From NCBI GenBank assembly GCA_001592805.2, contig CP051140.1, positions 745,501 through 809,500 of the forward strand: a stretch of 64,000 nt of DNA, in the 5' to 3' direction. The position numbers and the translations under genes are program-made. Shown here piece by piece: positions 55,183 to 64,000 of the stretch. This DNA is from Peltaster fructicola. Taxonomy: Eukaryota > Ascomycota > Dothideomycetes. Below the pieces are notes generated by a model. It saw only the letters and a list, made by a program, of their open reading frames with translations, had not been told where the DNA came from and did not search any database. Position 1 is the stretch's first letter, and the number at the start of each line of letters is the position of its first letter.

Positions 55183-56448
55183 ATGCGGAACCTTGGAACT
55201 CTGTTGACTCTCCCGTCAGCATTGTTGACTTTATTGCTCTGGGATGCGGCCCATGGCTACGACGCACTATACGATCCATTCTTAGCACAAGACGAGCTGA
55301 TCGCAAAACGAGATCAGGATGCCATCTCCCAGCTTGCAACACAACGACCTCATGGCGTACGAAAGATGAGCGCTGATCCTGGAGAGAAGTTCTGGCCACA
55401 TTACTGGGAGTTTCGAGATGCTCATGATGGCAACACTACAGCTCTTGAGCATCCGTTCGCTCTTCACACTTCATCAAAGCGTCGGTTATCCGGTCGTGCT
55501 ATCTTCGCTCGTGACGCGTCTTGCCCGTCTGGAACGAGCTCTTGTGTCTCGATCGGGCACTCAGACAGCTGCTGTCCTTCGGGCGACACGTGTATCACGG
55601 TACAAGATACCGGCAATGGTCCTGTCGGTTGCTGTGCTGCTGGAGGTTCGTGCGGTAACACCATTGGAGACTGCAACACATCACAAGGCTATTCTGCTTG
55701 TCCAGATAGCTCGAACAAAGGCTGCTGCATACCAGGATATGCGTGCTCAGGCAACATTTGTGTGAATGTTGGCACACAAACTATCACGCCTGTTCAGAGC
55801 ACGACATCAAGCACTGCAACGTCATCCTCACCTACGCAAGTGGTGGTCTCTGTCATCACTGTGACAAACCTCAATACTTCTGGCTATACAACGACAGCAA
55901 CCGTGACTCAGACGGTCACGCAATCAGCCTCTGGTTCGACCAGCTCTGATACAGCTGTAGTGCCAGTGCGGCCAACAACAAACTCAGATACGACAACTAT
56001 CGCTCCCGCTACAGTCGGATCTTCGAGCACCAGCACGAGCACGAGCTCGAGTACAACGTCAGCAGCCCCGGTTTGCCCAAATGGCTACTATATGTGTTCC
56101 GCCGTATATCTTGGTGGCTGCTGTCAAGTTGACCGAGACTGCAACACAACATCCTGTCCTCCAACGGCCACCACAACAGTCGTTGGCGGAGTGGCCACGG
56201 TCGTTGCACCAACAGATGCCACCTCGAATGCACCTACTTGTGCAACTGGCTGGTATCTGTGTCCAGTCTCTCTAGCAGGTAATTGCTGTCCAAGCGGCTA
56301 CAGCTGTGGACAGACCAACTATCCTGCGAGTGCAAGCGGTGTTGCAGCATCGAACAAGCAATCACCGAACGAGGCTACTGGAGTAGTCCTCACTTGGCTA
56401 TATGTCATTCTTGCTGTCACGACAGCAATTGGCATAGTCATGCTATAG
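55183..56448 (+). CDS. Cys-rich GPI-anchored-type cell surface protein
   Basis: 421 aa from the first ATG at 55183. Residues 1-24 are a signal peptide (LLTLPSALLTLLLWDAAHG). Residues about 120-220 and 320-395 contain five double-Cys modules: DSCCPSGDTC, GCCAAGGSC, KGCCIPGYAC, GGCCQVDRDC and GNCCPSGYSC. Between them is a Ser/Thr-rich, low-complexity linker (SSTSTSTSSSTTS), surely O-mannosylated. The C-terminus is hydrophobic (VVLTWLYVILAVTTAIGIVML) after a small-residue region, as in GPI signals, though a plain membrane anchor is possible. It is probably a wall or plasma-membrane surface protein; binding function is not known. The double-Cys pattern resembles granulin/chitin-binding-like folds only loosely. 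Confidence 0.8.
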   Translation: MRNLGTLLTLPSALLTLLLWDAAHGYDALYDPFLAQDELIAKRDQDAISQLATQRPHGVRKMSADPGEKFWPHYWEFRDAHDGNTTALEHPFALHTSSKRRLSGRAIFARDASCPSGTSSCVSIGHSDSCCPSGDTCITVQDTGNGPVGCCAAGGSCGNTIGDCNTSQGYSACPDSSNKGCCIPGYACSGNICVNVGTQTITPVQSTTSSTATSSSPTQVVVSVITVTNLNTSGYTTTATVTQTVTQSASGSTSSDTAVVPVRPTTNSDTTTIAPATVGSSSTSTSTSSSTTSAAPVCPNGYYMCSAVYLGGCCQVDRDCNTTSCPPTATTTVVGGVATVVAPTDATSNAPTCATGWYLCPVSLAGNCCPSGYSCGQTNYPASASGVAASNKQSPNEATGVVLTWLYVILAVTTAIGIVML

Positions 56449-57523
56449 GGCATGATACCTTGCAAGCTGGTCTCCGTGGAGAACCACTATCCACCGATGC
56501 TACCAAAAGCCGCCGGTGCATGATCTGTAACGCTTCGATGATTGAGTAGACTTTGTATGTAAAGTGTATCTAGAGTATAATGATGAGCCTGCAGTTTGTG
56601 GTTCCTGGCAAGTGATTCGAACATTCACTGCTTCGTGATTTTCGTTCTAGCTGCAGCAATAGTCTGGCGTTCTGATAACATATCTCGAACGATCAGGACA
56701 GCTATATGAGTCTTGCGGCCGATTATCTTCGTGGAAAACGTGCTCAACCAGCATGCTTATGGACACCTTGACTTCAGTAGGTCCAAGAGTGCATTGTGGC
56801 TATCATTAGCAGGTGCTCTACCCTCGGCTTCTGGACAATCATTGAGGTAGCTGGCCTCGCACTCGACGATCTCTCTCGCTGGTTGCTGAGCTCTGTTCAT
56901 TATCAGGTGATCACGTGCCTGCCCCCTGTCATTCATGTTCACAGTGAACAAGCTCCTCTGCCCAGCATGTGAACAACATCACATTCTCATGTGATCACGA
57001 ATGATGATCGAAGGTCTCCACCAATAGATCAGCTTACGCTAGTCCCAATGAAGCCAGTGAGCTCCACCCCTCATGTCATTGGCGAGCATCCATATATTTA
57101 AACCACTGCTCGAGTTGCCAACAACACCTCGACAACACCTTTGCTGCTGCCGCATGCCAAACCTAACGCAGGAGCAAAGCTAACATCGTTCAGAAACATC
57201 AAACACAATCACATCACTCATCCAGCATCACTCAATCACCAACGACGTCACCTCACGCGTTAAAGCGACCTACGACACTCAGCATCACCACCACAAGCGA
57301 CCGTGTAACGCTCCCCGCTTAGCAGTATCTAAGTACGATCATGGTGCTATAAGACGTGTGGATCTAATACTGACCTTTTGGGTAGGCACAATAAGAAAGA
57401 GCTGGGCAAACACTCGCAAGAGCTGAAGGACAAATACAAGCTAGCCAGGCACTCGATGGAGTGCGCCGCTCAGACACTCCATCGCATGCCTTGAAGACGT
57501 ACAGTCTTCACAGTCCAACGGAA
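56449..57523. promoter_or_regulatory. Promoter and 5' leader of the mitochondrial carrier gene
   Basis: TATATTTAAA at 57093-57102 is a likely TATA box. Two copies of GTGATCACG lie upstream, at 56907-56915 (overlapping the E-box CACGTG at 56912-56917) and 56991-56999. Downstream of the TATA box there is a possible uORF ATGCCAAACCTAACGCAGGA (57154, nine codons, MPNLTQEQS). A leader intron is likely at about 57332-57385 (GTACGA...TACTGACC...GGGTAG). No protein gene seen. Confidence 0.5.
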
Positions 57524-58622
57524 ATGTCAGACAACAACAGCGGGAAAGAACCCTCAGGCGGAAAGCCTATCAACACCAAACACAACAGTATCCTCTACTT
57601 CCAACCAAGCGCAGAGGTCAGGCGCTTCGCACGATCATACCGCACCGAAATATCCGCTGGCGCTTCGAGCATTCTTAGCACGTTTGTCGCATTTCCACTG
57701 GACTTCGCAAAGAGTCGCATGCAAAGCTACAAGACCACATTCAGGGCTACGATCATCGATGCCTACAGAACTGAAGGCCTCAAGACCTTCTGGCGTGGAG
57801 TCGGCCCTCCTATGCTCAGTATCACGCTCGTACGCACTGTCTCCTTTAGTATGTATCAGCGCGCTAAGTACGCTATTGATCGTGGGATGACCCAAATGAC
57901 CGGCAAGAGCCCACTCGCCATGGCCAACGCTCTCAACAGCTATCCGAACGTCTACACTCTCTCCTGCTTCGGTGCCGCAGGTGCATTCTCCGGCTTTGTC
58001 ATAACAAGCATCTCCTGTCCATTCGAGCTCACAAAACTCAACGAGCAGCTGGCCGGCAAGGTGGCGCGTGATGCTCAGATCGCACGCGAGGTGGCTATTA
58101 GACATGGCAACCGCAGTGTTCCTCCAGTGGCCAACGGCAAATCTGGTGCGTTGTTCACAGCTCGTCGATTGATCGCTCAACGGGGTATTCCTGGCTTGTA
58201 TAGTGGCTATCAGCTACACCTCCTTCGAGACACCATCGGCACTGCGATCTACTTCATGACATACGAAAGTGCTAAGCAGGCGCTGGCTAATGCTCGCGGC
58301 AAAGAACCAACAACTCCGACCGCAGTCGTCATTGCAGGAGGCTTGTGCGGAATAGTCTCATGGGCGTGCATCTACCCAATCGATGTCGCGAAGACTGTCT
58401 ACCAGAAGGCCTTGCTGGCTTCGCCGGATGGTCGTGCTGTCCGCCCTCCTATCAAGTTCTTCCACTTCGGCTCGTACAGAGGTGAGCTTTCACTCGGGTG
58501 CAGTATCATAACAATGCTAACATTCCACAGGTCTCGGCGTCTCGGTTCTTCGCTCATGTCTACTCAACATGATCTTCTTCAGCAACTTCGAGGTGGATGA
58601 AGAAGCGCATCAATGTCATTAG
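57524..58622 (+). CDS. Mitochondrial carrier (SLC25) with apparent C-terminal frameshift
   Basis: Exons 57524-58481 and 58531-58622 (49-nt intron). Three carrier repeats with signatures PLDFAKSR, PFELTKLN and PIDVAKTV (PX[D/E]XX[K/R]) and six membrane helices. Start at 57524 (MSDNNSGKEPS). As written the protein is 349 aa, ending ...MIFFSNFEVDEEAHQCH, but the next frame over at 58594 reads WMKKRINVIRGVKT up to 58698. SLC25 members usually end F(E/F)xxKKRIN, so a one-base extra G at 58593 probably broke the frame, in the gene or in the assembly. Substrate is not evident; the residues resemble fungal carriers of uncharacterised specificity. Confidence 0.85.
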
Positions 58623-59210
58623 AGGTGTGAAGACACTCTTCTGCAGCAGTCTTCCGGCTATGCAGCTGCACGCATGTAACATCAACTCTCTTTCATGAGC
58701 TTGATCTCTCGATCGCTCGCCATTGCATCAGGTCGGCCATCTCCTTTCTTGCTCTTTCAGCAAGAAAAACAACATCTCGACCGGCACTTCAACCGCTGCG
58801 ATCAGCAAGAAGTGTCTCATCATGTCTGTACGATTTTCATAATGCTCATCTCGGAGCGCTATTAGCATTGCAGCAGACACATCATCTGTACATAGCGTAC
58901 GAAATACCACAGTCTCTGCACAAAACAACCGGAGAGGGTGCTCAACGTGACAACTCCCTGAGCACGCGTGGTGTCTCCTACACCTGTCATGTTATATGTG
59001 TCATGTTCTCGATTTCTCACCATCTGGGATGTAGCCGTGAAGTCACTCGCTCGAAGGATCGGAGTTTGTGCTGCTTTCTCCACAGCTTCGTGTTTTTGAC
59101 CATCATTTCCACGCGAGCGTAAACAAACGATCACTGAACCACTCTCATTCCATCACAATATGTGCTACACTTCCACTCCCTGAATCTCGACACATCCCGC
59201 GACCGGTAGC
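58623..59210. other. Intergenic
   Basis: About 590 bases between the carrier and NUP133, both plus strand. If the carrier frame ends at 58698 the gap is about 510. Nothing else supported. Confidence 0.4.
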
Positions 59211-62200
59211 ATGGCTCACAAAGACCATCAAGAGCCTCCAGCCACAGAGCGCAGTCTCAGAAACCCACGACGACGAAACCGAGTCGACTCAGAAAACATC
59301 AAGACCGCGCCTCGTCGCAAGCGCAGCAAGCTCTCAGCAACTACCTTCCTGCCTCGCGATAGCCCAGAAGAGTCTGCCGAAGACAACGCACAAGCAAACG
59401 GACATGCTCCAAAGAGTGTGCCGCGCAGCTACGGCAGACAAACCAGTGCATCCATCGCATCTGGTGACATCGATCTACCAGTACGAGCATCACGAAACCC
59501 TGTAAAGCGTACGCATCGAGCGAGAAACGCTCAAGTCCTCACCCAGAACAAGAACTACTCCGTGAAACTGCTACATAACACGCCAAAAGGGCTTCAAGAT
59601 CAAGGCTCTAGCTTTCGCGGTGGCATTTCTGCACACGCCAGCCTGGCACTGGCTATCACGAGAGAGTCTGCATACATTTGGGACTACAATGGACATACCG
59701 CTGCATCGAACACCAAGACGATCGAGATTCCATTTCGCTGTGCAGCCCACGATCCCATCCCTTTTGGTGCTCTTGTCGCGAACAGTACCGATGACCTTGG
59801 CTTGATCCTTGTTTCCGCGACCTCGGGCAGGATCGTCTACCACGAATCTATCGAGCGCGTCACTTCGCTTGGGTTCTTCCAGGAGCAAAGAGCTGGAGTC
59901 GAAGGCACAATCACAGGCTTGTTTTCGGGCGAAAGATTGGTGGAGCTCACTTCAGCAGACCCAGCTGGCTACGTAGCATTGCTCAGCTCTGGCCGTGTTG
60001 TTCACATCTCGCTCAAGGATGCTCAAGGCAAACCTAAGATCACTACGCAGATCTTATACACCAATGAGCAGTCTGCAGGAGGTCTCTTTGGCAGTATCAA
60101 GAACATTCTGGGTTCAGGAGCATGGAAGCAAGCAATAAGTGCTGTGAGAGTGCGTTCACTAGAGCGTGGTCAAGTGCAAGTGCTAGGTCTCATGGAAAGA
60201 GGAGAGCTACGGCTCTGGGATCTTGACTGGAGCGGTCGGTATGACTTCCGAGCAGCCATCGACTTTCGCGAACAGCTACAACATGAGCTGCGTCAGATGC
60301 GACCCGCGGAGAGACACAGCGATGTCGACTACCTGGCGCTGCTCGACATAGCAGTCTTGGAGAAGACACAACATCCAAGCAGAGAGCTTGTGTCTGTGGC
60401 TTCTGGTAAACCGATGGACGCCGTTCTGCTGGTCCGCTGTGGTGCTGCTGGCATGCACACTTACGCCCTCGTCGAGTTCTCCCTGGTAGGCAACGACTTC
60501 AACCTCGCAAGGATACTTGATGTCAATGTGGATGCACAAACATCAGAGGACTCGCACCAAGCACGCGTCCTAGTCCCAACTCCTGGCCACACGGCGTTCG
60601 TCGTGCTACCAAACGCTGTTGCTATTATGTCCCTGGCAACGGCAGCGTCACAACCAGAAGCACAACTGCACGATGTTTCATATATCGAACCAACACCTTT
60701 CCAAGACGCCATCTACATGAAATCCAGCCTAAGCATGTCTGGCGGAGATATCGACATTAGCAGGAGCAACGCGGACGCAACATGCGTGGTGTTCGTCAAC
60801 GGGGCGGGCCTTGTCCGTGTCAACACACATGATGTGCAGATCGAGCCGGAAGATCCAGAGACATGCGTGAGGAGCAGGATTGAGCAAGCTGTCTTCTATG
60901 GATACCAGGACAACAACATCCTTGACCTTCTGCGCGCGGCAGCAAAGCCAGCGCATCCTGACGATGTAGAGCAGGCTGTGATAGGCATCAGTGAGGCCAT
61001 TCTACAGTCCTCGCCGGAGTTCTTTCCTCAAACGACCCGGAGCTCTACACGAATCTGTGGGCTCGGAGAGATGCAGCAGCGCACTTAGCATCATACATAC
61101 AACGCAGACATTCTTCACTATCGACTCCAGTCAGGTGGCGCCTGCTACTCAACGCCGAGAGACTCCACGCAGGCATCAACGTATATGAGTGCCGAGAACT
61201 GCCATTCTATTCTCTTCGGGGAAAGAAAATGCCTGGACTGCTCGAAGAAGTCTGCGGCATCATTCACAGTCGCCACCCATATGAGACAGTACGCCCAGAA
61301 AGCTCGGATTCAGAGGTTCTGCGCACATTCTTTCTTACGCAGCTTGTACATCTTGGCAAGCTCCTCCCATGGACACGACGTATACTCGAAAACATCCGCA
61401 AAGATCTCGAATGCGATTCAGCCAGTCTGCTCAAACTTGTGACACAAGCTCTTACAATTTGGCTTGAATGCCTTAAGTCAGCATGGACTTTCCGTAAAGA
61501 CCACGCCGCTGATTACGGTCTACCTCTGGACATCTTCGATAGCAGTACCGGACACGACCCTCGAGATGTGCCAGAGCTGTGGACTTCATCAGACGACATT
61601 CTCAAAGACGCCGACAAGATCATCGATCTAGCACGAAATGCTCTGTCAACGACATATGACGAGGACATGCAGGCAGCGCCGGAAGCCGAGGTCAGGAAGA
61701 TCGCATCGGATATTGCAGAGCTTGTCGGTGTGATGTGCGGAGTATATACGGAACGCATCAGCTGGTGCGAGTCGCGCGGTACAGACAAATACTCCAGTCA
61801 GGCTCGGAGACTTCTAGATGCGCTGGAGGTCAAGCGTCACGATGAGCTTCGTCAGCTTGCTGAGGTCGGACAGGTCGATGCTGGTATCGATATGGCCGAG
61901 AGGTACCACGACATGAAGACGTTAACGGAGCTTCTCATTGCGGAATCACAGTACCTCAAGGAAAGCCTGGACCTTGTGGGACAGGAGGACCTTTCTGGGA
62001 TCCAAGATAAGATGGACGCCATCTTCAAGAAGGTGACAGACTACTTTGACAAGTTTGGTGACGCCTTTTCCGAAGCATTCTTTGAGGAAGGATTCGCCGA
62101 TGGCAATGGTGGTAAGATGCTTACAGATGCGCATGCAAGGTGGCAAGCACCCATGACTAGATGGCTTCGCAATGACCCATCTCGAGCGAAGATCTGCTGG

Positions 62201-63268
62201 ATCAATGATGTTTTGCAAGGCGACGACTACAAGCACGCCTCCACAAGTCTGTTCGATGTGGCTATGAGCCGCGAGGATAACACTTGGAACAAGAAGGTTG
62301 AGCTCTCCCTCTCCAAGCTTAGCATGAATGCCTTCTTCGAAGACAAGCCGGAGGAAGCTCGTCAACAAGCAGCAAGGACCAACCACGCTATCGACGATGA
62401 GCTGCAAGTTGTGGACGTGCAAGATCGTGTATACCAGCACGTCATCCCCGAGACATACCACTCTCTGGACGCTGAGAGCGCTGTGCAAGCCGCAATGGAG
62501 GCATTCTATGGTCCAATGCTTGCTTTTCGTACCTGGCATGCTGTCCTCACCGAGCATATGGCATTGCTACTGGCACATCGGACTATTCACCTCGAAGAGC
62601 TGCTAGATCTTATAACGCTGTCAGAGTCAAGCAAGAACACTTTCGAAGAACAGGACAGTGGTCGTTCGGAGACTTTCGAAGCACTTGTCGCTCTCTCTGC
62701 AGCTTCAAACATCAAGAACGGGCGATTCGAGACACTGACAAAGCTTGCATGGAAGCGCGCATATCTGAGAGAAGACTGGGAGAATCTCAACGCGCACGTC
62801 GGCAACGCACAAGACATTGAGGAAATGCTTACGAAGACCAACGTCTATCGAGCGTTCTGCTTGGTGCTTGATGCCAAGGTAACGACTCCAAAGTGCCGAA
62901 TGACGATACTTGAGCCGGCAGAGACGCTTGGTGCTGGCTGCCATGTGGACGACTTGCCGGATTATGTCTCCGTGGATCTCAAAGATAGCATATTGGAGGA
63001 GAATGTGATCATGGAGCGACAGATCGAAGCTATGATCAGGGAACAGAGCATTGAGAGCTGGGTGCGGGATACTCTTGAGCTCGCCAAGCGAACTGTTCTC
63101 GCTGATCAGGCAATCACCGATGTCGATGCTTTACCGGCTAAGCACAATGGCACGAACGGACATGTGCTCAATGGCCATGCTAATGGCATCAAGACCGAGG
63201 ACGAAGAAGACATGCGTGCGCTAGATGCATTTACTCAAGCACCCAGGTCTGAAATGATCCTCGACTAG
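59211..63268 (+). CDS. NUP133: Nucleoporin Nup133, apparent frameshift in mid-gene
   Basis: The N-terminal frame (59211 to stop at 61088) encodes a basic disordered start and a beta-propeller (SFRGGISAHASLALAITRESAYIWDY, GGLFGSIKNILGSG, the latter a membrane-sensing-like ALPS helix). The second frame, open from 60995, continues NDPELYTNLWARRDAAAHLA, VRWRLLLNAERLHAG and then the helical stack to 63268 (ALEVKRHDELRQLAEVGQVDAG, WKRAYLREDWENLN). The two frames join between 60995 and 61085 only by a one-base deletion in the sequence; no GT-AG intron fits. Total length would be about 1350 aa, right for Nup133 of the Y complex (Nup84 complex) scaffold of the nuclear pore. Confidence 0.88.
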
Positions 63269-63330
63269 CTTCGACAGTGCTCTGATAAAAGGGAGGCAGC
63301 ACTTTAAATGTATACTTAGTAGTTGCATGC

Positions 63331-64000
63331 TTATGCATTATAATGAAGAAGGCTTCGACTTTCTAATCCAGATGTGCCTCGCTGACCTGATTGATCCAGG
63401 AAGTATGCTGTGGTGGGATTACTACTGTGCGTGAGGTACGGCATCCTCGGGAGCTTCGACAAACACCGGCTCTGGACTACCCTCTCGAGCAGTGTCACTT
63501 TCCGGTACCTGCAGATCGAAGGTGTCCCGTGGCGCAGCGTCGCCGACATCTTGCTCTGTGGTGCCTGCAGCAGCAGCAGCGGCGGCAGCTTCGGCTTCCT
63601 ACGTTCACGACGCTCGATCTCACGCCTGATCTTGGTCTCGTGGTTCTCTCGTCGAGCCATCTCATCTTTCAGAAGCCTGACACGTTCGACCTCTTCCACT
63701 CCTCCAGACTTCTTGAGAACGAACGTCTTAAGCTCTTTCTTGAACCGAGTGCCCTCCAGTCTGCTCTCGAGCTCGCGCTGACGTGCTTTCTCTGCTCTTT
63801 CAATGGCCTCGAGCCTGCTTTCGTGATTCGGTTGGAGGGCTCTAACCTCGCCGAGCACGCCGTCTCTGGCCTTTTCAGGATCTGCGCCCTGGTCTTCTGC
63901 GAGCGCTTGCAACACTGTCCGTGATGGTGTTCTCACACCAGGAGTTCCCTCGCGTGAGTTCTGAAGATTCTGTGCTTTTGTGGCTTCCTCTACGAGGGCG
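63331..64000 (-). CDS. Charged coiled-coil protein, partial (N-terminus beyond window)
   Basis: Reads on the minus strand from the right edge without a stop. Visible residues are highly charged and helical: ESRLEAIERAEKARQRELES, RFKKELKTFVLKKSGGVEEV, RLLKDEMARRENHETKIRRE. From about 63600 the frame turns into Leu/Pro/Arg sequence that looks non-coding, while the -1 frame reads EAEAAAAAAAGTTEQDVGDA and stops near 63413. So either a 38-nt intron (GTAGGA...CTGCAG) or a one-base loss lies at about 63597. I do not recognise the family. The Glu/Arg/Lys coiled-coil suggests a structural or scaffold protein. Confidence 0.5.
   Translation of the reverse strand, partial: ALVEEATKAQNLQNSREGTPGVRTPSRTVLQALAEDQGADPEKARDGVLGEVRALQPNHESRLEAIERAEKARQRELESRLEGTRFKKELKTFVLKKSGGVEEVERVRLLKDEMARRENHETKIRREIERRERRKPKLPPLLLLQAPQSKMSATLRHGTPSICRYRKVTLLERVVQSRCLSKLPRMPYLTHSSNPTTAYFLDQSGQRGTSGLESRSLLHYNA

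Noticed and set aside
56600-56660. TTCGAA motif that recalled a tRNA T-loop
   Set aside because: No paired stem and no acceptor, D or anticodon arms around it.
1-64000. Secondary-metabolite or other functional gene cluster
   Set aside because: No PKS, NRPS, terpene synthase or P450; the Zn2Cys6 factor and ABC pump are 23 kb apart with housekeeping genes between.

Overview
This is a compact, gene-dense nuclear segment from a filamentous ascomycete (Pezizomycotina; a dothideomycete would fit, but that is inference). The evidence is the gene set: fungal Zn2Cys6 factor, PDR-type ABCG pump, sphingolipid C9-methyltransferase, DUF7918 proteins, GPI-type Cys-rich wall protein, fungal cytochrome c peroxidase. 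Introns are very short: almost every one I could place is 43-55 nt, with GT(A/G)AG-like donors and CTAAC/CTGAC-like branch sites. I saw no virus-like element, no rRNA, no convincing tRNA, no CRISPR array and no intact transposon.

Layout. 0-5 kb: an AA11-like LPMO cut by the left edge (-), a thioredoxin-fold secretory protein (+), an ASCC1-type 2H phosphoesterase-like gene with an apparent frameshift (-), mitoribosomal uL30m (+), a TMEM115 family membrane protein (-). 5-14 kb: TBL1/Sif2-like WD40 protein (+), Zn2Cys6 factor (-), PAM17 (-), ZW10/Dsl1-type tether (-). 14-21 kb: B3/4-domain protein (+), a 1.6 kb gene-free stretch with a 31-bp tandem duplication, CDK7/Kin28-like kinase (-), mitoribosomal mS41/Fyv4 (+), sphingolipid C9-methyltransferase (+). 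21-26 kb: amidohydrolase (-), then two tandem DUF7918 paralogues (+) with the same four intron phases. 26-37 kb: TCF25/Rqc1 (+), Ccz1 (-), a seven-exon PDR-type ABC transporter with a 14-nt exon (+). 37-41 kb: almost 4 kb without a supported gene, holding degenerate tandem repeats. 41-50 kb: fungal DUF7025-type AAA ATPase (+), an unrecognised gene (-), histidine phosphatase-fold secreted protein (+), kelch-propeller membrane protein (+). 50-64 kb: cytochrome c peroxidase (+), Stf2-like protein whose start codon is split by an intron (+), Dre2 (-), GPI-type Cys-rich protein (+), mitochondrial carrier (+), Nup133 (+), and a charged protein cut by the right edge (-).

The genes are mostly unlinked housekeeping functions (mitochondrial import and translation, respiration, nuclear pore, TFIIH, ribosome quality control, Fe-S assembly, vesicle fusion), so I see no operon-like cluster or secondary-metabolite cluster. 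The parts most worth a second look are the DUF7918 tandem pair, whose C-terminal tails combine a SUMO-acceptor-like site with a SUMO-interaction-like motif; the A|TG start codon; the 14-nt exon; the repeat-bearing desert at 37-41 kb; and several conserved genes that each appear broken by a single-base frame change, which together point to consensus indels in the assembly or to recent decay.
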